A program made the translations under genes and the position numbers. A model generated the notes under the pieces. That model was given only the letters and a program-made list of their open reading frames with translations, did not search any database and was not told the DNA's origin. Shown one piece after another: positions 32,963 through 44,067 of a DNA stretch of 64,000 nucleotides; within the stretch, counting starts at the first letter, position 1; the number at the start of each line of letters is the position of its first letter. The stretch comes from Capra hircus (Eukaryota; Chordata; Mammalia; Artiodactyla; Bovidae), in NCBI RefSeq assembly GCF_001704415.2, contig NC_030836.1:20806001-20870000 (forward strand). Direction: 5' to 3'.

Positions 32963-33240
32963 TCGTGAAACTTCATCCCAATAAAGCATTTGTAAGCGAT
33001 GCAAAACAATAATGACAACAATAACAATGCAGCATTTAAAATCTCTGGAAATTGCCCTACCGGCATACAGGAAATAAAGAAACACTTACTCAAGAAAAAT
33101 ATTAACCCTAGTTTAGAACAGAGAGTTATGCTACTTAAGCCACAATGTGTTCCCTCTTCCCTGACCCTGTAAGTTCCACTGTACCCAAGAACTGACAAGA
33201 AAATGGAACTCCCTTTCCTCCCAACTACTGGTCAACAGTT

Positions 33241-33636
33241 ATGGTATCTCCCCAGGAAGGACATATTGCCATTGTTTCTCATCCTTGCCTTCTCCTTTCA
33301 GAAGTTAAATTCCAGGCAATTGAGAGTGAGAGGATGGGGGTCCCCTTCTTCCACTCTGCCCCCACTGGTAAAATGGAGGCTCTACCCTGGTCAACTGAGA
33401 ATACTGGAGCCCCAATTTCCTTTTCTCAAAAAGCTCCTAACTCCACAGCAATGGCAGAGAGTTTGCCAGGGGAAAAAGCTGACCAGAAAAACAGAGAGAT
33501 CAAAACTTTGCCAAGGAAACTGATTTGGGAAACCGATATGTGGTCCTCGGACGTGTTACACTGGCTATCAAAGTCACTATTTATAGGATGGAAAAAGAAT
33601 GTGGAAGAGTTCAGAGATAGTCTAAAGAGCGATTAG
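33241..33636 (+). other. 131-codon ORF of unknown origin
   Basis: The longest ORF in the window not explained by BovB. The product would be hydrophilic (about 15 kDa), without a signal peptide, membrane segment or recognised motif. A second ORF in another frame (33,203-33,523, 106 codons) overlaps most of it, which argues that moderate GC content and not selection keeps both frames open. Text such as ACTGGTAAAATGGAGGCTCT looks like it might belong to an old interspersed repeat, but I cannot name one. There is no Kozak-grade start, and splice sites are not evident. I do not call it a gene. Confidence 0.2.
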
Positions 33637-33800
33637 TGTGAAAATAAACAGCAAGCTTAAGAGAGCTTTCTACCTCATCTTTACACTTTATTACAAAAAA
33701 AAGCAATTTAGAAAATTTCAGTCTCCTGTGTAGAAATTCATTGACAATCAAATAATATCCACCAAGTCAAAACCTGGGCAATTTTACTATTGAAAACACA

Positions 33801-33832
33801 CATGAATGGTTTAATAGTTTAAACCATTCATG
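33801..33832. repeat. Perfect 14 bp hairpin
   Basis: CATGAATGGTTTAA, a 4-base loop TAGT, then TTAAACCATTCATG. All 14 pairs match. It is not within a recognised transposon. Confidence 0.95.
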
Positions 33833-34557
33833 ATATTCCCCATGATATTTATACACTGAATTATGCAAGAGTTCCCAAGTGCTGAGGTCATCTGGATATG
33901 TTGGAATGTACAAGCTATTGGCTGCAAAGAGGAATATCCCTGCTACATGAGCACAATCAGTCCCTGGACATTGCACTCAATAACTTTATGAGCCAACAAA
34001 TGTATCAACAGCGCAGCAAAGTGGAATTTATTGGGTGAATACAAACATCGCTCAGAGGATCAGTTTGTTAGATTATATACAATTCCACAGCACTCTGGGA
34101 TTCATTAGGGTTTTATAGAAAATAAAAATAATGCTATTTACATCATTATGCCACTGAGGTACTGGAAGGTATTTCATTTGGAAATAAATTCAATTGTTAG
34201 TCATTCCTCTTAGAAAATACATAATGAAGTTTGTGTTACAGCAGAGGAAAATATTCTGGAAAATTATTGTAAAGATCTAATCCTTTTCCTCTAAAGAACA
34301 CAAAAATACAAAGTATTTATACCATTAATATGGAATTATTATTAAAATCATATCATGCTATCAGTTATTAATTGAATTTGTGAGATAACATGATAAAATT
34401 GATAATTAACTTTTTTATCATTTTATCATATATAGGAGAAAAGAGAAGATGAATACATCAAGAAGGAAACAAAGCTAAGGAAGTCAGATGTATGCCCTGG
34501 GGCCAGATACGAGATTTGTTCAGTGTCAGGGTTTGAGATTATTATACGACATGGTTA

Positions 34558-34755
34558 CTGCTGCTGTGCTGTGCTCAGTCCTGTTTGACTCTTTGCGACC
34601 CTATGGACTATAGCCCACCAGTCTCTGTCCATGGAATTTTCCAGGCAAGAGTACTGGAGCAGGTTGCCATTCCCTTCTCCAGTGGATCTTCCTGAACCAT
34701 CTCCTGCATTGGCAGGTGGATTCTTTACCACTGCACCACCTGGAAAGCCCCATAT
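34558..34755 (-). mobile_element. Bov-tA SINE, antisense
   Basis: The minus strand has a GGGGCTTTCCAGGTGGTGCA head, a short linker and a BovA body. Flanks ATACGACATGGTTA and ATATGATATGATTA (11 of 14) are a plausible old target-site duplication. Confidence 0.9.
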
Positions 34756-34980
34756 GATATGATTAACATACCATATAATAGAGTCTAGCAGGGCTTGACG
34801 TTATACACTGATTAGCATCACAAAATAGAATCATAAGCCAGACTCAGCGTATTTAACCTCAAAATAGAATCATGACCAGGACTCAGCTTATTGAACCTCA
34901 GAAAGTATCTATCTCATCTCTAAATTTTGGTGAATAATTCTGAATAATGCACCATTCTAATCTCTGTTCATTTCCAAGGA

Positions 34981-36270
34981 AAACCATTCAATATCACGAT
35001 ATTCCAAGTCTATGCCCAGACCAGTAATGCTGAAGAAGCTGAAGTTGAATGGTTCTATGAAGACCTCCAAGACCTTTTAGAACTGACATCCAAACGAGAT
35101 GTCAGATGTCATTATAGGAGACTGAAATGCAAAAGTAGGAAGTCAAGAAACACCTGGAGTAACAGGCAAATTTGGCTTTGAAGTACAGAATGAAGCATGG
35201 CAAAGGCTAATAGAGTTTTGCCAAGAGAATGCACTGGTCATAGCAAACACCCTCTTCCAACAACACAAGAGAAGACTGTACATGTGGACATCACCAGATG
35301 GTCAACACCAAAATCAGATTGATTATATTCTTTGCAGCCAAAGATGGAGAAGTTTTATACAGTCAGCAAAAACAAGACCAGGAGCTGACTGTGGCTCAGA
35401 TCATGAACTCCTTATTGCCAAATTCAGACTTAAATTGAATAAAGTGGGGAAAATCACTAGACCATTCAGGTATAACCTAAATCAAATCCCTTATGATTCT
35501 ACAGTGGAAGTGAGAAATAGATTTAAGGGACTAGATCAGATAGACAGAGTGCTTGATGAACTATTAATGAAGGTTTGTGACATTGTACAGGAGACAGAGA
35601 TTAAGAACCATCCCCAAGAAAAAGAAATGCAAAAAGCAAAATGGCTGTCTGAGGAGGCCTTACAAATAGCTGTGAAAAGAAGAAAAGCGAAGAGCGAAGG
35701 AGAAAAGGAAAGATATACCCATTTGAATGCCGAGTTCCAAAGAATAGCAAGGAGAGATAAGAAAGACTTCCTCAGCGATCAGTGCAAAGAAATAGAGGAA
35801 TCCAATAGAGTAGGAAAGACTAGAGATATCTACAAGAAAATTAGAGATACCAAGGAAACATTTAATGTAAAGATGGGCTCAATAAAGGACAGAAATGGGA
35901 TGGACTGAACAGAAGCTGAAGATATTAAGAAGAGGTGGCAAGAATACACAGAAGAACTATACAAAAAAGATCTTCATGACCCAGATAATCATGCTGGTGT
36001 GATCGCTCACCTAGAACAAGACATCCTGGAATGTGAAGTCAAGTGGGCCTTAGGAAGTATCACCACAAAAAGCTAGTGAAGGTGATGGAATTCCAGTTGA
36101 GCTATTTCAAATCCTGAAGGATGATACTGTGAAGGTGCTACACTCAATATGCCAGCAGATTTGGAAAACTCAACAGTGGTCACAGGACATGGAGGCCTGG
36201 TATTCTGTGGTTTATGGGGTCTCAAAGAGAAACGATTGAGCGACTGGACTAAAATGAACTGAACTGAACC
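34981..36270 (+). mobile_element. BovB LINE with internal deletion (endonuclease side fused to 3' tail)
   Basis: It covers the C-terminal part of the endonuclease, the linker and the region just before RT motif A (to CACAGGAC at 36,188). It then jumps directly to the 3' end (GGAGGCCTGG..GAACTGAACTGAAC). The whole reverse-transcriptase core, over 1 kb in other copies, is absent. The junction shares GGAC with both parental sequences, which suggests a microhomology deletion or template switch. It is the only copy here that retains endonuclease sequence. Confidence 0.9.
35282..35908 (+). pseudogene. BovB endonuclease C-terminal and linker remnant
   Basis: A 208-residue frame from the BovB polyprotein. 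QIDYIL (residues 12-17) and GSDH (38-41) are the last conserved blocks of APE-type endonucleases, and the aspartate-histidine of SDH belongs to the active site. After these comes a charged, lysine/glutamate-rich linker (about residues 90-190, QEKEMQKAKWLSEEAL and GEKERYTHLNAEFQRIARRD) leading toward the missing RT. The N-terminal catalytic part lies upstream in broken frames (near 35,030-35,280) or is lost. The frame ends at a TGA inside the linker (GMD-stop). It cannot encode an active nuclease. The retained SDH block shows which domain survived. Confidence 0.88.
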
Positions 36271-37374
36271 TCTATTTTAGTCGGAGGATGTGTTTGAACA
36301 CACTCTTGGCCTCTGTACAGGAATTTATAAGAGAGAAAAAGGCTGTCTGTTGTCAATGAAAAATAAGTGCATTTGCAAGAATTCCTTTGAATTTCAAGTT
36401 GAACACACCTCCAGTGAGCTGAAGCTTCTCCTCCCACTTTGGCTCATTTCTCTAAGTTTTATTGATGTTGTGGGAAGTAAAAGATTGAAACACTCAGCTG
36501 GGGATCTTGGGCATTCCCCAGAGCACAAGTGATCTGTCTCTCACACTCTGGGTAATTATTTAATATAACCATTTCTGTAGGTATGGTTAACAGGGAAAAC
36601 AAAACCTTGAAAATTAGCTATTTTGTGACAGAATAAAGCTGCTATTGCACATATATGCACAAATCCAATTACCAAGAATATGCTAAATTAGAATTTGGTA
36701 AGAATGATGATATACAAAATAATCCCACAAAATAAAACTGAAGCTTTCCTTCATCCTGAGAATTCATCTGTTTGCTAATCATTAGAAGCACCAAAACAAA
36801 AAAGGACTGATTCTTCATAATTATTTATATGTTTGTATTAGAAAGATTGACGTCTTAGAGTTTGATTTCTGTTCCTTTATAGATTTAAAATGACCACTGT
36901 CAATTCTTTGTTTTTATTCATTATTTATTTATTTATTCTGTGCTTCAATTTGCTTTTATTTCCCCCTCTAATGCTACAATTAAAGAGAATGAAAGTCAGC
37001 TCTGCTGCTAATCAGACTGTGACATTTCTAACAGGGTGTCAGCAAGGTTTCAAACTGTACAGGACATGGGAAAGCAGAAAATAATGTTTCCAAGAGGAAA
37101 TAATTAAAATGACAAACATATTCTTCTGAGTGACTGCTGTTTCCTCACCAAAGATGTTCCCAGTGTCATGTCATTCTTCCTCCCAAGCAACAATTTTTGA
37201 ACAGTCCCTGCTGTTTGACAGTATTTAAACCAGATCTGGTCTCTGCTTTCCTAATCCCTCTTTAGAAGTATTAAGCTCAGATTTGCAGCAGTGAACCCCA
37301 GTTCCTTCTACCGGAAAACAAAAGCTCCTCTGAAGTAAGTGGTTCTCCTCTTGCTACAGTCAATTAATTATAGC
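36271..37374. other. Repeat-poor spacer
   Basis: About 1.1 kb, AT-rich, with a (TTTA)n patch near 36,920-36,937. No gene or family recognised. Confidence 0.5.
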
Positions 37375-37850
37375 TTCTCTCACTCTTTGTCTCCAATGCA
37401 GTTTCTGAGAGTCAGGAATCCGGAAGCTGCTCAGTTGAGTAGTTTAGGCTCATTGTCTGTAGATCAGGGTTACAATCGTCTCAGTCCCTTGCCTGGGGCT
37501 GGAGAGAAATCTCCCAAGCTCACCACCGTGGTTCTTGGCAGGCCTCAGTCCCTCACTGGTTCTTGGATGGATGCTTTAGCAAACTAACATGTGAACATTG
37601 TCACAGAGCCGTTCCAAACAGCAGCTTCACTTTCTCAGAGGAAGAGATGAGAGAGAGGGAGGGAGAAAATGAGGCCAGAGAGAGCAGTCTCTTTTATAAC
37701 CTAATATCAACAGGGTCACCTCTTCCATATACTACTGGTTACAGAATCTAGCTTTAGTACAGTATGGAGAGGACTGCACGAGGGTGTGAATACCAGAGGC
37801 ACAGATCGTTTAGAACTATCTTGGAGCCTGGCTATTAGTCTGTCTTCTGG
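37375..37850. repeat. Ancient interspersed repeat, family unresolved
   Basis: CAGTTTCTGAGAGTCAGGAA, CTTGGCAGGCCTCAGTCCCT, TTTTATAACCTAATATCAAC, GGACTGCACGAGGGTGTGAA and ATCTTGGAGCCTGGCTATTA occur in an order I recall from a multi-copy mammalian repeat, but I cannot name it safely. Higher GC than its flanks. The ORFs within it are incidental. Confidence 0.5.
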
Positions 37851-39936
37851 TCCACAGTCATTCATGTTCTTTTAACATGCAATAAACACTCACTCCCTTT
37901 TCACTTGTCTATAAGTAAAACTTAAGGTCTAAATGAAGCTCCTCAGAGAGAGCTCATTAAATATGACTGAATCTGCCTGAGTACAGATTCTCAAACTGTG
38001 AACCTGAAAACATGATCTTTCCCAGATACTTAATATATAGTAATAGAATAGGCATAAAATAATTGCCATTCATGGTAAAATTAAAAAGTGGGGAAAACAG
38101 TACACATTGAGAAGTTACCAGTCCATAGCAATTCTAAAGTTTTTGGCAAATGTTGTTTTTTGATTAGGCCTTAAGTAATAGACAATATTCTTCATGGCTA
38201 TTGGTTCTGCATATGGGCTGTTGACTCCACTGTTGGGAGTCATCAATCTGTTATTTTATGGAAGGTAGTACATTCTTCAGCTGAGCAGATTTCTCAGTTT
38301 GAGTCCTGCAGGAAGAATTTTGGGGGCCTAAAGTCTTCTTTAATTTTGTTCTTTTTCCTTTCAGTCCCATGCTGGAATCGTTTCTGAATATGTCATTCTT
38401 TTAAAGCTTTGTAGATTATCTGTGGATCTTATCGATGTCCACGCCATATTAAAAAAAAAAGCCATGCTCATATATCCCTTTGATATAAGCTCCTTTTCAT
38501 TTTTGGCCTCTACTGAGTAAGGTGAGTGATAAAATCTTTAAACAGTAAGAAGCTCTGTTGTCTGATAGACAGGGACTATAAGAAGATTCTTTATCTTTTT
38601 ACAAGGCCTTTTGTTTAAATGAATAATACTCTGAGATCTTAAGAGATAATTTTATAGTTAGATTGGATCCTCGTATCAAGAAAGTTTTCCAGGTCTGAAG
38701 TATAAAAAATTCATTTTTAGCTCATACTTTGGTAGCCCTTTATGAAACTGTCTATAGTATTTCCTAAAAAGAAACATGGTCTTTGCTTTCTTCAAATAAA
38801 GAGTATTATTATGGAAAATAGCCACATAAAATCAAGGCACTTTATTGCAATCAACAAAAGATACTAACAAAGGAAACACAATTCTGTATTTAATCATTTG
38901 GATTGTTTTTCAGAACTTGCTATTGGATTTTGCATTGCTGAATCTGTGAATACAATGCAAAAGTTTTAATAGTTCAAGAATATAAAATTTTAATATTAAA
39001 ATATGTTTATTCTAATGTCTTGATAATTTAGATAGTGGGTTCAGAGAACTTCTCTTTTAGGGGGACTTCTATGGGGTTATGAAAGTGGAACATGATTTAC
39101 ACAAGAAAGATCAATATATAAATTGCTTGACTATAAGAAATACACTGTTCTAACTTACCTGCCTTTACTACTCATTTGTTATCTTCCTGCTTTCATCTTT
39201 TGGCTTTAGCTCTACATATAGCCGCAACTGGTTTAGTTCCCTCAGATTTTGTCATTTTGAATTCAGTTTCTCACTCATTAAACAACTGTTACCCTATATT
39301 CAAATCCCATTGACTTCTTGAGACTACTGTTATTATTGTCTCCAAGCCTTTACATTTTGAACCACATGGTGTGCCTTCTATCTGAGTGCTGAGAGCATTT
39401 GGTAATGTTATTTCACAGATCAAATAAAGTAACATGACACTCTAAGGCCACTGCCCATCCTACTTATAGACACACATGGGACCTTTATTGTTTGGTGACA
39501 TTTTTACGATCTGAAGGATCTGTCACTACTTACAACATTACGCCCTAAGCTCAAAATCAGCCTGGATCCTAGTGCTTCCCCAGAGTAGTTCTGTTCTGGA
39601 CAGCTGCTCTCCAAATTAATCTGTCCATGACAAGTCTGCCTTGCTCAAGGCAATGCTATCATTAGTTCTTCAGCTGAATGAAAGAACAGAGACCTTCACT
39701 GACAGATAGATAATTTTACACAGTTTATATTTTGAGAGTCTACATATCTTCTGACCTTTATTTTGCCCATTTTTATAAGAAATGCTGAATCCACCAATCA
39801 AGATTTTATCACATTAGACATATCAGGGGCCGAAAGGTTGCTAAATGAATAGTGGTCAAACTAAAATTTTGATAAAATCTTACTGGAAAGATGGAGAAAT
39901 CTAATTAGAAGGTGGGTCATTTCAAAGTGTATATTG
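37851..39936. other. Repeat-poor single-copy block
   Basis: About 2.1 kb with no recognised repeat, ORF or RNA signal. Confidence 0.5.
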
Positions 39937-40802
39937 TCACCCTGCTTACTTAACTTTTATGCAGAGTACATCATGTGAAATGTCGGGCTGGATGAAGCTC
40001 AAGCTGGAAGCAAGATTGCTGGGAGAATTATCAATAACCTCAGATATGCACATGATATCACCCTTATGGCATAAAGAATCTCTTGATGAAGGTGAAAGAG
40101 AAGAATGAAAAAGCTGGCTTAAAACTCAATATTCAAAAAACTAAGATCATGGACTCCAGTCCCATAACTTCATGGCAAATAGAAGGGGAAAAAAGTGGAA
40201 GCAGTGACAGATTTTATTTTTTGAAGCTCCAAAATCACTGCAGATGGTGACTGCAGCCATGAATTGAAAAGACACTTGCTCCTTGGAAGGAAAGCCATGA
40301 CAAACCTAGACTGTATTAAACAGCAGAAACATTGCTTTGCCAACAAAGGTCTGTATAATTAAAGCTATGTTTTTTCAGTAGTCATGCATGGATGTAAGAG
40401 TTGGACCACAAATAAGCTGAGCACCAAAGAATTGATGCTTTTCAATTGTGGTGCTGGAGAAAACTCTTGAGAGTCCCTTGGACTGCAAGGAGATCCAACC
40501 AGTCAATCCTAAAGGAAATCAATCCTGAATATTCATTGGAAGGACTGGTGTTGAAGCTGAAACTCCAATACTTTGACCACCTGATGTGAAGAGATGATTC
40601 ATTGGCAGAGACCTTGATGTTGGGAAAGACTGAGGGCAAGAGGAGAAGGGGATGACAGAGGATGAGATGGTTGGATAACATAACTGACTCAATAGATATG
40701 AGTTTAAAGAAACTCTGGGAGATAGTCAAGGACAGAGGAACTTGGAGTGTTGAAGTTCATGTGGTCACAAAGGGTTGGACCTGACTTAGGGACTGAACAA
40801 CA
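39937..40802 (+). mobile_element. BovB LINE, 5'-truncated, sense, older copy
   Basis: From just before RT motif C to the terminus. The motif reads YAHD (near 40,044-40,055), a stop follows almost at once (ATGGCATAA), and part of the EELK segment is deleted. The end is GGGACTGAACAACAACAACA in place of the GAACT repeats, marking a different tail variant. Most diverged of the longer copies. Confidence 0.9.
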
Positions 40803-41950
40803 ACAACAACATTACAGAGTGAAACTAAGAACCTAAAGCCAGGTCTGTTGTGTTATCCTTATACATTCACAGGGCTTCAAACTCAGGTCCTCAGAAAAAA
40901 TGAGAGGTTTTATTAAAATATTCAAGTTTGTCTTTTATATAAGTGATTTAATGGTTAGTTCTAGATGCACAAGTAAGAGCCTAATTGACAACTGACTAAT
41001 TTTTCTGCTTTGAGACAAACATAGATAAAAGTCCTTCTGTTCAATCATTCCGGTTTATTTTCTTCATTATACAGAGCATGTATGGTCTTTTGAACTTTGC
41101 TCTATCCTTCCCCAGCTTCACAACACACTTCAGTGGCTCCAGACTGCATTTTTAGTTTCATACATGTACCTTAACAAATAAATCCATTCATTCCCCACTG
41201 CATTTCAGTGCATACATAGATTCCATTTTACTCTTTTTCATTTTGGTAGCCCTGACTAAATTCTAGCTGATCAAATCTAGGGGGGTGCGGAGAGTGACAA
41301 AGCCTGAATTTCTGTGGAAACACAAGTCCCTGAATAAGCACGTGGAAGAGAATGGTATTGAAGAAAGATCTGAACTCATCTACTTCCAATTGAGCTTCCA
41401 GAAGGCAGAAAACAAAGGAACATCTAGGAAGACTTACAGAGGCAATGTAAATATAAGGAAGGAACCTCTGACCATGAGGTCATCTGAAAGTAGAAATGAC
41501 TCCTGTATAGTGAAAAGTGTTAAAGCAAAATCTAAATGTCTATTTCTCAAATAATTTTCTGCTTCCAGGGAAAGATGGTAACATGTTAGCTCTAAGTTCT
41601 CTGGTTGGTTCTACATTCTAATACAACATAAACATATTCAAAGGAATTCTCAGTCTCTAACAAAGTCTACTCAGTCCTCTCTTGCAGCCGGAAGCCTCTG
41701 GTTCACATTCTGTTTCTGCTGCTTATGTGTCTCTCATGCTATGCAGCTTTCTAAGCAATATTTGATCATCCTATGTTAGGTGCTTCTTCTGACCTATTTG
41801 TGTCATGCCTCTTCAAGACGCATGGCTGCCCTTGTAATTAATCACCTCTTTTCAGTCTCTTTGACTTTAATTTCTGCAAAATTTTCCCAGGGGTTCAGTA
41901 CAGTTAAAGATCGTATCCATGTGATTCTCATAAGTCTCTCATTAAGTTTT
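40803..41950. other. Repeat-poor spacer
   Basis: About 1.15 kb. An 89-codon ORF at 41,285-41,554 is polar and lacks similarity. Nothing else recognised. Confidence 0.5.
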
Positions 41951-42424
41951 AAGATGTCAGCCAATTTCATTTCTGGTGAAACTTCTTTTCCTGGCTGGCA
42001 GATGGCAGTCTTCTGTGTCCTCATATGTCAGAGAAAGCTCTGAGGTTTATTTCTCTTCATAGAAATGTTGTTGTTGTTGGTTAGTTGTCATGTCTCATTC
42101 TTTTGAGACCCCATGGACTGTAGCCCAACCAGGCTCCTCTGTCCATGGAATCTCCCAGGCAAGAAAACTGAAGTGGGCTGCCATCTCCAGGGCATCTTCC
42201 CAACCCAGAAATGGAACCTGCATGTCTTGCATTGGTAGGTGGTTCTTTATTGCTAAGCCACCAGGGAAACTCTCTTAGAAGGATACTAATATCACTATGA
42301 GGGCTCCATTTTTATGATTTCATCTAAACTTAATTATCTCCAAAGGTCTCGTCTCCACACTATCACATTATAGATTAGGGAATCAACATATAAATTTTGT
42401 GGGAATATTATTCAGTTCACAGGA
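41951..42424 (-). mobile_element. MLT1-type LTR remnant, antisense, split by a SINE
   Basis: AAGATGTCAGCCAATTTCAT and TCTTCTGTGTCCTCATATG on the left, GATTTCATCTAAACTTAATT, CAACATATAAATTTTGTGGG and TTATTCAGTTCACAG on the right are successive parts of the same LTR pattern as at 25.7 kb. The Bov-tA at 42,067-42,270 lies between them. Confidence 0.75.
42067..42270 (-). mobile_element. Bov-tA SINE inside MLT1, antisense
   Basis: A (GTT)n tail at the left, the BovA body (GACCCCATGGACTGTAGCCC) and a tRNA-like head ending GCTAAGCCACCAGGGAAAC. Inserted in the LTR remnant. Confidence 0.92.
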
Positions 42425-42530
42425 GAAGCAATGCAAGATATATCTATAAGACTATTCCATAATGAAACTGTTGTCATAGCAGCAATTAAAGTGTTCCAGT
42501 TTTGCAAAAGCCTGATTAATCATTTTATTC

Positions 42531-42857
42531 CTGTGTGCTTAGTCACTCAATTGTGTCCATCACTGCAACCCCTTGGACTGTGGTCCACCAGGCTCCTCTG
42601 TCCTTGGTAATCTCCAGGCAAGAATACTGGAGTGGGTTGCATGCCCTCCTCCAGAGAGTCTTCCCAACCCAGGGATCAAACCCAGTTCTCCCTCATTGCA
42701 GGGAGATTCTTCATCATCTCAACCAACAGGGAAGTCCAAGAATACCGGAGTGGATAGCCTATCCCTTCTTCACAATGTCTTCCTGACCCAGAAATCAAAC
42801 TGAGGTCTCCTGCAATGCAGGCGGATTCTTTACCAACTGAGCTACCAGGAAAGCCCT
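42531..42857 (-). mobile_element. Bov-tA SINE with two tRNA-like heads, antisense
   Basis: The minus strand reads head, short body (GGGATAGGCTATCCACTCCG), second head, BovA body. Same architecture as at 10,255-10,577, with the joint at AACAGGGAAGTCCAAGAATA. It supports a genuine dimeric subfamily. Confidence 0.9.
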
Positions 42858-43120
42858 AATTGCCTCCATAATCACAATGTACAATGACTATTCAATAGCA
42901 AAAGTTCTGTGATTCCAAAAGGAGACATAATGTTCAAATAAAACATGTTAAAACTTTCAGTGTCTCTTGTAAACCCTGAAAATGTGAAAACAAAGTTATA
43001 AATTCTTTTCTTATGTGTCCCTCTATGGTCTATTCTCCAAAAAACATCCAGAAATATCCTTTTAAAATTTAAATATTATAACACCTATGCTCCAAACCCT
43101 CCAAAGACTTGTCAGAATCC

Positions 43121-43233
43121 ATAGATAAGAATTCAAATTTTAAACCATAATTTTAAAAAATGTGATCATATCTCTATAGATAAGAATTCAAATTTTAAAC
43201 CATATATGTTTTTTAAAGCATGTGATCATATCT
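43121..43233. repeat. Two-copy tandem duplication (~55 bp unit)
   Basis: ATAGATAAGAATTCAAATTT begins at 43,121 and again at 43,176. Both units share the next AAACCATA and end TGTGATCATATCT. They differ mainly in an A/T-rich centre. Confidence 0.93.
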
Positions 43234-43254
43234 TATCTACTGCTTTGTTCTCAA

Positions 43255-43680
43255 TTTCCTCAGCATGTGTACATCAGTGCACACTGGGCCCTCTTACTGC
43301 TTCTCAAGCATGCCAACCATATTACATCCCAAGGTCCTTGCACTTTTCACTTCAGCTATTGAGAAAGCTCTATCCTTAAGAATTCTCATCTTACCCCCTC
43401 TTTTTTTGTGCAAATTTTTACCCCATAACCACTTCCTCAGACACCTGCCCTTATCACTCTACATAAGTACCAATTCCCCTCCTTCCCATTGCTTTCTGTA
43501 TGCTTATCTGCTTTATTTTTCCCCTGTACTTGTTTGTTACTAACTGCCATATTATTTATATGATGTCTATATCTTCCACTAGAATATATATTTCAAAAAA
43601 GAGGGAAATTATTTTATTTATTTTTGCATTCTCAGTCCTAGCTAGGAAAAGTGACTAGAATCCAGTGAGAAATTAAGTAA
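43255..43680 (+). mobile_element. L2 LINE 3' end remnant
   Basis: AAGGTCCTTGCACTTTTCAC, ACTTCCTCAGACACCTGCCC, TGCTTATCTGCTTTATTTTT, TCCACTAGAATATATATTTC and TTGCATTCTCAGTCCTAGCT are in the order of the L2 3' UTR ('TTTGCACTGGC..TCCTCAGAGAGGC..TGCTTTATTTTC..CACTAGAATGTAAGC..'). Heavily diverged, as expected for L2. Confidence 0.75.
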
Positions 43681-43973
43681 ATGACCCTCCTGTACTCAAT
43701 ACCTTTTTCTACCCTTTATATGTAGACTTTGCCATATTATTTTGCAGTTTCTCTCTCTAAAGGTGGAACATATTTTCCCTCCCCACTGATATTGTGTGTA
43801 ACTCTGTGACTGGTTTTTGCCAGTGAAATGTAGGTGAAAGTGGCAGTGTGTCAAGTCTAAATCTTGTCAAGGCATGCTGTGTTCTCTCCCCATTAATCTC
43901 ACACGCACTTCTACTGTGCACTTCCATTTCTGGAGGGAGAATATGCTCTTGCTGGGTCTAGAAAGGTTGTGTT

Positions 43974-44067
43974 AGTTGCTCAGTCATGCCTGACTTTTTG
44001 CAGCCCCAATGGACTGTAGCCCATCAGGCTCCTCTGTCCATGGGGATTCTCCAGGGAAGTAGGTTGT
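43974..44067 (-). mobile_element. Short BovA fragment with 7 bp target-site duplication
   Basis: About 80 bp of BovA on the minus strand (GTTAGTTGCTCAGTCATGCC to GGGGATTCTCCAGGGA) flanked by AGGTTGT at 43,974-43,980 and 44,061-44,067. It is truncated in the middle of the body. Upstream, 43,720-43,945 may hold an older unresolved repeat. Confidence 0.82.

Larger units (their letters stand above)
32963..34557. other. Mostly single-copy block with hairpin and unexplained ORF
   Basis: About 1.6 kb with no repeat family I can name. It holds an ORF of 131 codons (33,241-33,636) and a perfect hairpin at 33,801-33,832, both listed separately. Confidence 0.5.

Noticed and set aside
36249..36532. Opposed ORFs of 62 and 80 codons after the deleted BovB
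   Set aside because: Partly formed by the BovB tail and flanking DNA, without similarity or conserved motifs.
41285..41554. 89-codon polar ORF
   Set aside because: Chance-length frame, no similarity, no supporting promoter or splice context.
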